From: SAR324 cluster bacterium
Lineage (GTDB): Bacteria; SAR324; XYD2-FULL-50-16
Length of the DNA: 64,000 nucleotides
Assembly (NCBI GenBank): GCA_028282885.1
Contig: JANQGX010000079.1
Location: forward strand, 78,262-142,261
Reading direction: 5' to 3'
Below the pieces are notes generated by a model that was not told the origin of the DNA, searched no databases, and worked only from the letters and a program-made list of their open reading frames with translations. A program made the position numbers and the translations under genes. Below are positions 37,928 through 47,055 of the stretch, piece after piece (positions within the stretch are counted from its first letter, which is position 1; each line of letters opens with the position of its first letter).

Positions 37928-39499
37928 ATGAAGAAGCTGGGACTTATCATACTGTTTCTGATTTTTGCCGGGGCGGCGGGTACCGTTTTCGCTCAGAATG
38001 AACCGGTATATGGAGGCACTTTGATTTTCGGCAGAGGTGCCGATTCCCCAACACTTGATCCGGCGAGAGCGGATGATGGCGAATCCATGAAGGTATTTCC
38101 ATCGGTTTTTGAAAAGCTGGTTGATTTTGAAGCATTCAGCACAAAGCTAAAACCTCTTTTAGCGGAATCATGGTCGGTTACCGAGGATGGTAGGGAATGG
38201 ACCTTCAACCTGAGAAAAGATGTTCTTTTTCACGACGGCACCCCGTTCAATGCCGATGCTGTCATTTTTTCATTTGGCCGGCAGATCGATCCTGCCCATC
38301 CCTATTACGAAGATGATTATCCCTATCGCAAGATCACTTTCAATTATGTGACGAACCTGGAGAAGATCAATGATTATAGAGTCAGGATCAAGCTGTCCAG
38401 GCCCTATGCTCCTTTTCTGAGGAATCTGGCACAACCTTCGGCGATTATAATCAGTCCCCACTCTTTTATTCAAATGAAAGGGAAAATCGGGGACCAACCG
38501 GTTGGAACCGGTCCCTTCAGATTTGTCAAATGGATTAAAGGTAACAGTATTGTATTGGAACGTAACGAGGACTACTGGGGTGCCAGTCCTTATCTTGACA
38601 AAGTGGTTTTCAAATCAATCCCCAATAATCAGGATCGTCTTCTGGCTTTGAAAAGTCATTCCATACACGCAATGGATGGAATTGACAATACTGCTGCAGA
38701 TATCATCAGAAAAGATGGGAATCTGCAGTTGAAAATCAGCCCCGGAATGAATGTTGGCTATTTGGCAATGAATACGACCAAGAAACCGTTTGATCAGGTC
38801 AAGGTCAGAATGGCCGTCAACCATGCCATCAACAAGAAAAAAATCATAAAGCTCTTTTATCAGGATCTGGCTATACCCGCCAAAAATCCTATTCCTCCAT
38901 CTATCCTCGGCTATAATACAAAAATAGTAGATTACGGATACGATCCGACAAAAGCAAAGGAGTTGCTTGCAGAAGTCAATCTGGACAGTGGTTTCGATAC
39001 GACACTCTGGGCTATGCCGGTCCCCAGACCTTATATGCCCAGACCGGAGAAGATAGCCAGGGTTATAAAGGCAAATCTGGCTGCCGTTGGTATTCGTGCG
39101 AGGATTGTCAGTTATGATTGGAAGACCTATCTTTGGAAAGTTTTTAACGGGGAGCACGATATGTGTCTGTTGGGCTGGACGGGAGATAACGGTGATCCTG
39201 ATAATTTTTTGTATACCCTTTTGGATAAAGACAATGCACAAACACCGAATGCCAGAAATGTCGCCCTGTTTGTTCATAACGGGCTTCATGAGATTCTGAT
39301 CAAAGCTCAACAGGAAGTGAATCCGGGAGCAAGAGTTTTGTTGTACCAGGAAGCACAGACAATTATCCATCAAAATGCCCCCTGGGTTCCGCTGGTGCAC
39401 ACCAAGCAACTGATTGCCTATCGCAAAACGGTGCACAATCTGATTCAGCAACCTACGGAGGATGTACGTTTCCATCTGACCTGGCTGGAAAGCCAATAA
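37928..39499 (+). CDS. Extracellular solute-binding protein, family 5 (orphan)
   Basis: Periplasmic peptide- or nickel-type binding protein of the SBP_bac_5 family. The signal peptide MKKLGLIILFLIFAGAAGTVFA is cited by position 1-22; the mature start is QNEPVYGGTLIFG. Family blocks include FEKLVDFE...LKPLLAESW, GREWTFNLRKDVLFHDGTPF and VGTGPFRFVKW. I start at ATG 37928, which has an upstream GAGGAAC; the frame reaches 37895. No ABC permease or ATPase is adjacent. Its next neighbour is a membrane histidine kinase 130 bases downstream, so it may deliver a ligand signal as well as, or instead of, cargo. Confidence 0.92.
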   Translation: MKKLGLIILFLIFAGAAGTVFAQNEPVYGGTLIFGRGADSPTLDPARADDGESMKVFPSVFEKLVDFEAFSTKLKPLLAESWSVTEDGREWTFNLRKDVLFHDGTPFNADAVIFSFGRQIDPAHPYYEDDYPYRKITFNYVTNLEKINDYRVRIKLSRPYAPFLRNLAQPSAIIISPHSFIQMKGKIGDQPVGTGPFRFVKWIKGNSIVLERNEDYWGASPYLDKVVFKSIPNNQDRLLALKSHSIHAMDGIDNTAADIIRKDGNLQLKISPGMNVGYLAMNTTKKPFDQVKVRMAVNHAINKKKIIKLFYQDLAIPAKNPIPPSILGYNTKIVDYGYDPTKAKELLAEVNLDSGFDTTLWAMPVPRPYMPRPEKIARVIKANLAAVGIRARIVSYDWKTYLWKVFNGEHDMCLLGWTGDNGDPDNFLYTLLDKDNAQTPNARNVALFVHNGLHEILIKAQQEVNPGARVLLYQEAQTIIHQNAPWVPLVHTKQLIAYRKTVHNLIQQPTEDVRFHLTWLESQ

Positions 39500-39628
39500 C
39501 GAAGAAGAGAAGGGAATTCTGGCCCTACGCCTGCACTGTTGTGCATCCCGTTTCAGTGCGATTTGTCGGATCATTTCATGGCCTTGAAATGTTTCAACGG
39601 TCTTTAATCTAAACTACTAATACTTAAG

Positions 39629-41857
39629 ATGAGATTTCCCATAGGCATCAAACTGATCCTGACCTTTATTTTGGTAGCAGTCGTCCCGATCGCCATAACG
39701 ACTCTGGTCAGCCTGAAACTAATCTCATCCAATCTGGAATCAGCCCTGCAAAAAAACGGAATGTCAACACTCCGGGATGCCAAAAGCATCCTTTCTCAGT
39801 ATTTGAGCCGAGCCGAAGGTATAGCCCAATTCCTGGCCAACTCCAACGATATTGCAGTGGGCATGGAACTTGGTGATGTCCAGGAAAGACTCGACAATAT
39901 TGAAGATTTTTGGAGGTTGGGGATAGTAGAAATATTTGATTCCAATAAAAAACTGGCTTTCAGGAGTCATGCAGAACGAAAGGGAATGGGCTGGTTTTAT
40001 ACTGCTCAGGATGATGAAATCCTGGATAAAGCTTTGGACCTTGATACCGTATCCGATTATTTTTCCTATTCCGAGGGGCTGGTCATCAGAGTTTCCGCCC
40101 CTATCATCGATATGAGAACGATGGATGTCCTTGGGATTATTGTTGTCAGCTATCCGTTCAAGGAGGTTTTGTTGCAGGATATAAAAAGTCGCATTAAGGC
40201 TGAAGTATCAGTGCAATGGGAACAAACGGGTAGCATGATCAGCACTATTCAAAACGAGGACGGACAACCGGTGATTCGGGCGTGGGAGTCTGCCGTAACA
40301 GATTTCAGAGGATTCAATGATCGCGCTGTACTACAACAGGAAAAGATTTTTCTAAAATCCTACCTGATCTCCTATCAGACTCTGAAAAACAAAAACAAAG
40401 AACCTGTTGGAATCCTCTCAACGGCGATTGATGCGGAATACCTGCGCCAGACAAAACGAGGTCTGTATGTGATTATATTTGTCAGCTCAGGGTGTGCATT
40501 TTTACTGGCAGTATTTATCGCGGTGGTTGTTTCCAGGACGTTCACCCAACCCATTTCAAACCTGGTTGACACCATGGAGTCTGTCGCCCAGGGTAATCTC
40601 GACAAGCGGGTGGAAGTTGCCAAGAATGACGAGATTGGAGACCTGGCTGTCAAATTCAATGAAATGACCTTGAAGTTGAAAAACAGCTTTACGAAGAATG
40701 AAAGCCAGAGAAATGAAATTGCAAAGTTACAGAGCTATCTCTCTAATATTATTGAATCAATGCCATCCACTATTATTGCTGTGGATGACAAAGGCAAGAT
40801 AAACCAGTGGAATCAGGCAGCGACTGATTTTACCGGTCTTCCGGCAGAAGAAGTCCGGGACGACTCACTCTTGAAAGTATTTCCGCAACTGTCCCCGGTA
40901 TATTCAAATGTTGAACTGGCTATCAAAAAAGTCAAACCTCACAGACACGAAAAAGTCTCCCTGCTGATGGGATCGGAATACAGGCAGGTCGATATCACCA
41001 TTTATCCCCTGGCGGCCAAAGGTTCAAATGGAGCGGTTATAAGGCTAGACGACGTTACTGACAAAGTACGCATTGAAGAGATCATGATTCAGTCGGAGAA
41101 AATGATGTCAGTAGGTGGACTCGCCGCTGGCATGGCTCACGAAATTAACAATCCGTTGGGAGGTATTTTACAGGGGATACAAAATATAAGGAGGCGGATT
41201 TCACCTGATTTGGAGAAAAACCGGGAAGTGGCGGAGAAATATCAGATCAATCTGCTTGATCTACATTCATACCTGGATGAGAGAAATATCCTGCGCTATA
41301 TGGATGGAATCCAAAAGTCCGGTCTTCGTGCTGCAGAGATTATCTCCAATATGCTCATATTCAGTCGTAAAAGCGATTCGCAGAAATCGCCGGTCGTCAT
41401 TGCAAAACTGCTGGAAGAAACCCTTGAACTTGCCAAACAGGATTATGACCTTAAAAAGAAGTACGATTTTAGACATGTGGAGATCAAGCGACACTTTGAT
41501 CACCATCTCAAACCGGTGAAATGTGTGGAAACAGAAATCAAACAGGTCATTCTTAATCTGCTACGAAATGCAACCCAGGCCATGCTGGAGGCGGGGGTCG
41601 AAAAACCTTGTATTGAATTGAAAACTTCATTTTGCAGGGGGATGACGCAGGTTGAAGTAAAGGACAACGGGCCCGGTATGATAGATAAAACCCGTAAAAG
41701 GATTTTCGAGCCGTTTTTTACCACAAAACCTGTTGGACAAGGCACCGGCCTCGGACTTTCAGTATCTTACATGATTATCGCAAACAATCATGCAGGCACA
41801 ATGGAAGTGGAATCAGAAAAGGGCTTCGGAGCCCGGTTCATCATTCGCTTGCCATAA
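39629..41857 (+). CDS. Membrane sensor histidine kinase (CACHE-type, HAMP, PAS)
   Basis: A 742-residue sensor kinase. Order of parts: membrane helix 1 (residues about 9-30), a periplasmic sensor region of about 240 residues of the CACHE type, membrane helix 2 (about 277-300), HAMP (SRTFTQPISNLVDTMESVAQGN, in part), a PAS domain (IIESMPSTIIAVDDKGKINQWNQAA, in part), then the kinase core with H box GMAHEINNPLGG (His near 503), N box NLLRNATQAM and G boxes DNGPGM and GTGLGLS. The H box type (HEINNP) is that of NtrB-like kinases. No response regulator follows in the same operon; the orphan binding protein lies directly upstream. Confidence 0.93.
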   Translation: MRFPIGIKLILTFILVAVVPIAITTLVSLKLISSNLESALQKNGMSTLRDAKSILSQYLSRAEGIAQFLANSNDIAVGMELGDVQERLDNIEDFWRLGIVEIFDSNKKLAFRSHAERKGMGWFYTAQDDEILDKALDLDTVSDYFSYSEGLVIRVSAPIIDMRTMDVLGIIVVSYPFKEVLLQDIKSRIKAEVSVQWEQTGSMISTIQNEDGQPVIRAWESAVTDFRGFNDRAVLQQEKIFLKSYLISYQTLKNKNKEPVGILSTAIDAEYLRQTKRGLYVIIFVSSGCAFLLAVFIAVVVSRTFTQPISNLVDTMESVAQGNLDKRVEVAKNDEIGDLAVKFNEMTLKLKNSFTKNESQRNEIAKLQSYLSNIIESMPSTIIAVDDKGKINQWNQAATDFTGLPAEEVRDDSLLKVFPQLSPVYSNVELAIKKVKPHRHEKVSLLMGSEYRQVDITIYPLAAKGSNGAVIRLDDVTDKVRIEEIMIQSEKMMSVGGLAAGMAHEINNPLGGILQGIQNIRRRISPDLEKNREVAEKYQINLLDLHSYLDERNILRYMDGIQKSGLRAAEIISNMLIFSRKSDSQKSPVVIAKLLEETLELAKQDYDLKKKYDFRHVEIKRHFDHHLKPVKCVETEIKQVILNLLRNATQAMLEAGVEKPCIELKTSFCRGMTQVEVKDNGPGMIDKTRKRIFEPFFTTKPVGQGTGLGLSVSYMIIANNHAGTMEVESEKGFGARFIIRLP

Positions 41858-41861
41858 CCAC

Positions 41862-43196
41862 TTACCGCGAATCGGTGGAAGTTGAACCGGCTTTCAAGTC
41901 TTGGAGGGGATTGCTTTTGTAAATAAACCGGTTGAAAAGATAAAACAACAGACTAAAGCTCACAACTGCTACATTTAAATCCAGCAGTACCGTGGCGGTA
42001 GTCGTTCCGGCGATGAACAACCACATCTCGATGCCGGTGATACGAAACTCCCGGCCTGTTTCGATCCCCCTTACCTGTTTCCAGAAAATAATGACAGAGT
42101 CCTTGTCAAAGACATCCCAGCCTACTTTCAGAAGCACACCCGAAAAAACGGCTTTAGGTATATAATTTATCCAGTCCTGGAAGATGACCATTTCGACCAG
42201 GACAAAAACTCCGACCATAATCCCGGCATATCTGAAAGTTGCCCTCTCTTTGATGATCAGGACCGATCTGATGGTCGCTTGTGCCCCGGGGATACCTCCA
42301 AACAACGCTATGACCGAGTTGGCAATGCCCTGGGCTGCCAATTCCTTGTTTCTTTTTGTCTCCTCGCCCGTAAACTTGTCTACTACCAATGAAGTAAGCA
42401 GGGAGTCCAGATAACAAAGCAGCGTCAGGGTTAGAACAAACTTGTAGAGGAATGGCTGTTTGAACATCTCCAGTGGCCAATGAACCGGTAACTGTTCTGA
42501 TACAATATCTAAAACACTCTGAACGGAATCAATCCGCGTTGTGAGGCGTGTGGTCTCAATTGGCAGGTTAAACAGATAGGTGATGGCACTCATCACAATA
42601 ATGGCAATCAACGTAGCAGACAGCAGGTTATTTTTGGGAATGCGGGAGACGAATCGGGGAATCAGGAAAATCAGAACACATGTAACACCAGCGACAGCAA
42701 CATTGATCGCCACAGGTCCTGTAAATGAGGCAGAGCCGCCAAGACCGATTATTTTCCTGATTTCTGACAACCAAATCAGGATGGCGATTCCATTCATAAA
42801 ACCGGATACCACCACATTCGGAACGTATTTCACGAGGAATCCCAGCCTCAGGATAGCCACAATTATAAGGCAGATGCCTGTCAGCAGGAAAACAGCGTTG
42901 ATAAAATGATGCGGACTGATGCCGGGCAGGTGGGTGGAAAGCTCTGTGGTTGCAAAACTTACGATGACTATTGTTATGGCTGTCATAGGGGCTGTAGGGC
43001 CGGAACACTGCACTCGTGTTCCTCCCAAAGCCGAGGTAATCAAAGCAATAACTCCCGCCGAAACAATACCTGCAAAAGCACCTCTTCCGGAAGCCAGTCC
43101 AAAAGCCGCTCCGAGGCTAATGGCAGCAAAACTGACGGTTAGAGCTGCTATCAGGTTTTGCAGAATAGATTCTAGTCCTGATCCCTGGTTTTTCAT
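41862..43196 (-). CDS. SulP-family anion permease without STAS domain
   Basis: Inner-membrane transporter of the SLC26/SulP family, used for sulfate, bicarbonate or other anions. The 444 residues contain about 11-14 helices, with the family start LIAALTVSFAAISLGAAFGLASG (by pattern) and the conserved GTRVQCSGPTAPMTAI and GGIPGAQATIRS segments. The C-terminal STAS domain present in most SulP proteins is missing; the protein ends shortly after the last helix (FYLFNRFIYKSNP). The substrate cannot be told. It converges with the kinase gene (4-base gap). Confidence 0.9.
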   Translation of the reverse strand: MKNQGSGLESILQNLIAALTVSFAAISLGAAFGLASGRGAFAGIVSAGVIALITSALGGTRVQCSGPTAPMTAITIVIVSFATTELSTHLPGISPHHFINAVFLLTGICLIIVAILRLGFLVKYVPNVVVSGFMNGIAILIWLSEIRKIIGLGGSASFTGPVAINVAVAGVTCVLIFLIPRFVSRIPKNNLLSATLIAIIVMSAITYLFNLPIETTRLTTRIDSVQSVLDIVSEQLPVHWPLEMFKQPFLYKFVLTLTLLCYLDSLLTSLVVDKFTGEETKRNKELAAQGIANSVIALFGGIPGAQATIRSVLIIKERATFRYAGIMVGVFVLVEMVIFQDWINYIPKAVFSGVLLKVGWDVFDKDSVIIFWKQVRGIETGREFRITGIEMWLFIAGTTTATVLLDLNVAVVSFSLLFYLFNRFIYKSNPLQDLKAGSTSTDSR

Positions 43197-43365
43197 CCCT
43201 TATCTTTCGTGCTGGAGATTTGGCCGATCAATCGATTGCTACGAGTTTCTATTTCCAAATTACCGAAAGTCGTGATTTGCCGCTGAAAGGAAACTCCTGG
43301 AAAAAGGGTAATATCAGTTTGTTGAGTCTGTCACTGATGGAGATCCTAACTTTCGTCAATCCGCT

Positions 43366-44280
43366 TCAGGACGGTCGGGAAATGTATACTGGATGCAGTC
43401 CGGCCTTAAATACGAAAACCGAAGTTTTACTTTGGTGCAATACAGCTTTTGTTATACTACCGGGGAGGATTCTGGATTTGTCCGTGTAGGAATGTGTGGC
43501 CATCATTATTAAGGCTGCTGCCGAGTTCTCGCAAAGTTCCACTATTTTCCGGTAAGGTTTGCCAAATTCAACAAACTGTTCATAGTCGGATTTTATTGAC
43601 TGACGTTCCAGATATGCCGTCATTTTCTTTATCTCCTCCGGGTAGCGTGAATCGGTACGGGATTCGACCGTACTCTCCCGGTTTGTTGATTCAGCATGCT
43701 CCTTAGGACCTTGAAAACTGAAAAATGGCTTAGGGAGGGGTGGAACCACATGAATGAATAGAAGTTTTCCTCCGGTCAATTGTCCGTAAATGTCTGCCAG
43801 TTTGACCACCTGTTCGTTTGCATCGCTATAGTCCAAAGGAACAATGATAGCATCTTCTATTTCCGTTGGTGATTCCTTATAAAAGCAGACTGAACCTGTC
43901 GATGCATGAAGAATGGCGTCGGAAACGCTTCCCAACAGCAATCTGCTGACAATTTTGTGCGAATGGGCAGCCATCAGGATGAATTCATAATTCCCCTGCC
44001 TTTCCTCCCTGAGGATCACTTCCGAAGTCCGACCCAGGTGTGCGGAAGCGGAGTAATCTGCGGTCAGCGACTGGTTGTCAAGAAAACTCTGCAGTGCCTG
44101 TTGATCTTTTTGAACCGAATCCTCCCTCAACAGTTTGGGAAGGGAGGAGTTCAGATTGACATCGACTACATGTAAAAAATGAATTTCCGCACCGACCAGG
44201 TTCGCCCACTGATCGGCAAGCATAATGATTTTTCGACTGACATCGCTGGGGGTCACAGGGACCAGAATTTGTCTTTTCAT
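43366..44280 (-). CDS. Tandem universal stress protein
   Basis: Two UspA domains in a row (residues about 1-140 and 145-295). The first begins QILVPVTPSDVS and has the nucleotide loop-like GSVSDAILHASTGSV; the second begins AIIVPLDYSDAN and has MATHSYTDKSRILPGSITKAVLHQSKTSV in pieces. The G-2x-G-9x-G(S/T) ATP motif is only partly kept in each. Such double Usps are general stress proteins in the cytoplasm. It lies between the SulP and EamA transporter genes on the same strand. Confidence 0.93.
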   Translation of the reverse strand: MKRQILVPVTPSDVSRKIIMLADQWANLVGAEIHFLHVVDVNLNSSLPKLLREDSVQKDQQALQSFLDNQSLTADYSASAHLGRTSEVILREERQGNYEFILMAAHSHKIVSRLLLGSVSDAILHASTGSVCFYKESPTEIEDAIIVPLDYSDANEQVVKLADIYGQLTGGKLLFIHVVPPLPKPFFSFQGPKEHAESTNRESTVESRTDSRYPEEIKKMTAYLERQSIKSDYEQFVEFGKPYRKIVELCENSAAALIMMATHSYTDKSRILPGSITKAVLHQSKTSVFVFKAGLHPVYISRPS

Positions 44281-44304
44281 CCCTTTTTCAGTTTACTTTT
44301 TGTG

Positions 44305-45228
44305 TCAGGTCTGAGCGTGATTACCGGGTGATTCACTTTTTTGCTCAGCCTTGGAGTTCTGCTTGTCAGCATTTAATCGATTCAACGCAACCACGCTTCC
44401 CAGAATCATTGCTCCCCCGGCCCAAAATCTCCAGGACACCGGATCCCCGAGGAAAACGATTCCCATTAACGCGGTAAAAATCACTTCGCTGGACATAAAT
44501 ACACCACCTTCCCATCCTCTGCAATAGAAGAATCCCTGGTTCATTAATAACTGTGCCGAAACGGAACAGAAGATGATCCCAAAAACCATAACCCACTCCA
44601 TCGAATTCGATGGAAGCAAAGGATCAATGATGAACTTTGGAAGGGTGATGAGCATTCCCATGGTACAAAAGTAAAGATAGATAACGACCGGCCCATTCAC
44701 TTTTCGGAGCGTCCTGATCAGGGTAACCGTAATGCCGGCAAGCATCGCACCGATCAGGGCAACTGCCTGTCCCAGGAATCCGTTCACCAGGTTGAAATCG
44801 AACAAGATACCAACCCCCGCAATAACGATGAACATACAGAGCATTTCCAGTTTTCCGATTCTTTCTCGATAGATAATAAACGACGCGATAGCTGCGAAAA
44901 CAGGGAAGGTGTAAAAAATCACCAGGGCTGTGGAGACAGGGAGCAGGCGAATGGCTGTCACCACGAAAATGAAGGCGATCGAGCCGATACAACCCCTGAT
45001 GATAAGCAGACGGGTTTTATTGGCGCGATAGGGATTTGATTTGCGACCGAATAGGGTAACCAGAACAACAACCCCGCCAAAAAACCTGAAAAAACCGATA
45101 TGCCATACGTTAAAAGCAGGATCCATTAATTTAACGATCAGGTTCAGAGCGGTATATAGCAGGGCTGCCGACAACATAAACAGTGGTCCAGCCAGGCTGG
45201 CGTCCAGTTTAACTTTGTTGTTCTCCAT
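44305..45228 (-). CDS. EamA/DMT-family transporter
   Basis: Ten predicted membrane helices in two EamA repeats (residues about 15-150 and 160-290). The DMT hallmark is seen in LPVSTALVIFYTFPVFAAIASFI of the first repeat (in part) and SAQLLMNQGFFYCRGWEGGVFMSSEVIFTALMG of the second (in part). The C-terminal tail is polar and charged. Export of amino acids or metabolites is the usual role; the substrate here is unknown. It lies downstream of the DUF411 gene on the same strand, with a gap of 174 bases. Confidence 0.92.
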   Translation of the reverse strand: MENNKVKLDASLAGPLFMLSAALLYTALNLIVKLMDPAFNVWHIGFFRFFGGVVVLVTLFGRKSNPYRANKTRLLIIRGCIGSIAFIFVVTAIRLLPVSTALVIFYTFPVFAAIASFIIYRERIGKLEMLCMFIVIAGVGILFDFNLVNGFLGQAVALIGAMLAGITVTLIRTLRKVNGPVVIYLYFCTMGMLITLPKFIIDPLLPSNSMEWVMVFGIIFCSVSAQLLMNQGFFYCRGWEGGVFMSSEVIFTALMGIVFLGDPVSWRFWAGGAMILGSVVALNRLNADKQNSKAEQKSESPGNHAQT

Positions 45229-45402
45229 GGATATCTCAAAGATGAATACATTTGAAGGAATTAACCGGTCTTGACACCAGTCTAAGAGAACAGGAGGGAA
45301 ATGAGAAGGCAGTTTGATCGATTTGATTGTTTTGAAACAGGCACCAGAAGATGGAGTCAGCAGGAATATCCTATCCTGCTGATCAACTGCGAAACCGCTT
45401 TG

Positions 45403-45870
45403 TCAATGCTTTGAAAAAACTCCGATCCGGCCGTTTTTATCCATAGTGAGTACCTCATAAGGCTGATAGGGAGCGCTCTCCATTCCGGGAGATCCACCTG
45501 GCATCCCCGGAACGATCAGGCCCTTAATATCCGGTTTTTCTCTCATTAGTCTTTTGACATCATTAGCTGGGATGTGACCTTCCAGAAAATATCTACCGAT
45601 CTCTGCGGTATGACAGGATTGAAGATCGTGCGGTATTCCCCATTTGCTTTTTATTGCTTTCTGGCTTCCGGTTTCCACCATTTTCACTTTGAAACCGTTC
45701 TGCTTAAGATGGGACCCCCATCCTTTACAGCATCCTCAATAAGGATCGAAGTAAACAATAACCTCGTGTTCCTCGATTGGAGTGGTTTCGGCAGAGACAA
45801 TAAATCCCGATACACCTGCCATAACCAGCAGGCTGAATATCGCAATCAGCAGTTTAAACGGTTTTTTCAT
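45403..45870 (-). CDS. DUF411 metal-binding protein, candidate selenoprotein
   Basis: One 155-residue protein if the TGA at 45738-45736 is read as selenocysteine. The ATG at 45870 has AAAGGATT six bases upstream and starts a signal peptide (KLLIAIFSLLVMAGVSGFIVSA), so the product is exported. Residues 36-50 then read HEVIVYFDPY-U-GCCKGW, matching VYKSPSCGCCxGW of DUF411 with Sec45 at the first cysteine. Past the TGA the family continues in the same frame: WGIPHDLQSCHTAE, YFLEGHIPANDVKRL, VPGMPGGSPGME. A hairpin of SECIS type follows the TGA. The gene ends with a second TGA that is a true stop. DUF411 proteins are linked to copper and other soft metals. Ordinary annotation would split this into two fragments (45736-45966 and 45403-45687). 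Confidence 0.8.
45702..45731 (-). promoter_or_regulatory. Candidate bacterial SECIS element
   Basis: Counting from the base after the in-frame TGA, bases 14-19 (GATGGG) pair with 23-28 (CCCATC) around an apical GGT at 20-22. The stem extends by A12-U30 and G13-U29, and a lower GCU/AGC stem (5-7 with 32-34) lies across an asymmetric internal loop. The stem length, the G at the start of the loop and the distance of the loop from the TGA fit the general bacterial SECIS model. Confidence 0.7.
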
Positions 45871-46109
45871 AATCAATCCTTTTATGATTAGGATTAATGG
45901 AAGTGATGCTGGTTTTGTGGTCCAGGTTTCATGTGAGGTTCTTCTATTTTCCACAAACTCTTCCAATAAAATCTTCCTTTTTTGTGCAATGTTCAGCTTA
46001 ATCGGCCCGGGGAGCTAGTGATATCGAATCCTCTATTGTCACCTGGCCGTGGGTTTCTTAGGCAAATCATAGTAGCATGAACGTCGGTCAAATGTAAGAG
46101 TTTTACCTC

Positions 46110-46706
46110 CTACATTTTTCTGTAACCGGACTCTCCCCAGCCTCCTTTCCAGCGCATTGAGCCAGGTTGTGAGCGAGGATTTCCTTCATCCTGATAGTCA
46201 TAACCATGGCAGGGGCCATGTCCATAACCCCGACCTTTCCCGTAGCCGAACATCATACCAGGACCATGGACTTGATATCCTCTGCCGAACCGTCCAATTT
46301 CAAAACCGGTGTGCAGATACTGATAAACAGAGTGTGAACCAAGTTTCTGCAGTCGTCTTACCAGGCTCTCATCATCTGATTCGAGTATCAACCTGATACC
46401 ATTATCCATTGCCTCAACATCCACATTAACTCCTTGGAAAAAGTCTTCGAGTTTGCTTTGTTCTTCGACAAAGCTTTTGTTGATGTTGTTTGAGGCGGAA
46501 TCCGAAGTTGAAGTAATTTCAAATACGACGCCTTTGTCCGAATTCTCACTTATTACAGAAGTGTTGTGCATCACTTCATGCATTTCATCCATCGCTTTCC
46601 GGGAATCGGCATATCGCTCATCACTGTTAAAGACACCGCCACCACCATGGGCATATAGTGTGGCTGATACGACAATGGCAAGACCTACAAGCATCAGTTT
46701 TTTCAT
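46110..46706 (-). CDS. Exported Gly/His-rich protein of the ECF regulon
   Basis: A 198-residue exported protein of unknown family. Signal peptide MKKLMLVGLAIVVSATLYA is followed by HGGGG. The middle region (residues about 35-125) is acidic and helical, with a beta-alpha stretch VVFEITSTSD...NGIRLILESDDESLVRRL. The C-terminal quarter is rich in Gly, His, Tyr and Met (GPGMMFGYGKGRGYGHGPCHGY) and could bind soft metal ions. It carries a promoter nearly identical to that of the lipoprotein gene at 48806, so it is very likely controlled by the ECF sigma factor encoded upstream. No enzyme motif is seen. Confidence 0.8.
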   Translation of the reverse strand: MKKLMLVGLAIVVSATLYAHGGGGVFNSDERYADSRKAMDEMHEVMHNTSVISENSDKGVVFEITSTSDSASNNINKSFVEEQSKLEDFFQGVNVDVEAMDNGIRLILESDDESLVRRLQKLGSHSVYQYLHTGFEIGRFGRGYQVHGPGMMFGYGKGRGYGHGPCHGYDYQDEGNPRSQPGSMRWKGGWGESGYRKM

Positions 46707-47055
46707 TTCAAGCTCCTATTTGAGTTTAATCTGTCTGATTCAGTCATCTTATGGGGTAATACACCAAGGGTGGCGATTTATTTCAAAATGCGATGTGTAT
46801 TTTTCTGAGAATCGCTAGAACACGATGGGTACAGTTCTAACCTGATAAAGGTGATGAACTCAAACCGGGAGGATAAATTGTTATTTTATCGATATTTGCT
46901 TTAACGGAATGAGAATACTCCCGGGGCCTTTGAATTGTGGATCGAAGTTCAATATTATGTTATAAGCCGAATCTATGCTCAGTGTGGATGGGCCGAAGAA
47001 TAGCCCCGGGGTTGCTGTGTTTGAGGGGGTTTGGTTGGATTGATGGCGGATCAGA
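46707..47055 (-). other. Intergenic region holding a promoter
   Basis: Between the anti-sigma-like gene and the Gly/His-rich gene lie about 350 bases containing the shared ECF-type promoter at 46756-46785. An 8-base inverted repeat (CCCGGGGC / GCCCCGGG) with arms about 80 bases apart is also present but weak. Confidence 0.4.
46756..46785 (-). promoter_or_regulatory. ECF-type promoter P1 (Gly/His-rich gene)
   Basis: On the minus strand the sequence is TGAAATAAAT, nine unrelated bases, then TGGTGTATTAC, ending 50 bases before the start codon at 46706. The same two blocks with the same spacing precede the lipoprotein gene (49077-49106). The -35-like TGAAAT and -10-like GTGTAT pattern is of ECF sigma type. 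Confidence 0.72.

Noticed and set aside
43220..43489. Plus-strand frame covering the end of the universal stress gene
   Set aside because: It lies mostly opposite the well-supported Usp gene and has no family pattern.
46919..47015. 8-base GC-rich inverted repeat upstream of the Gly/His-rich gene
   Set aside because: Arms are short and about 80 bases apart; likely chance.
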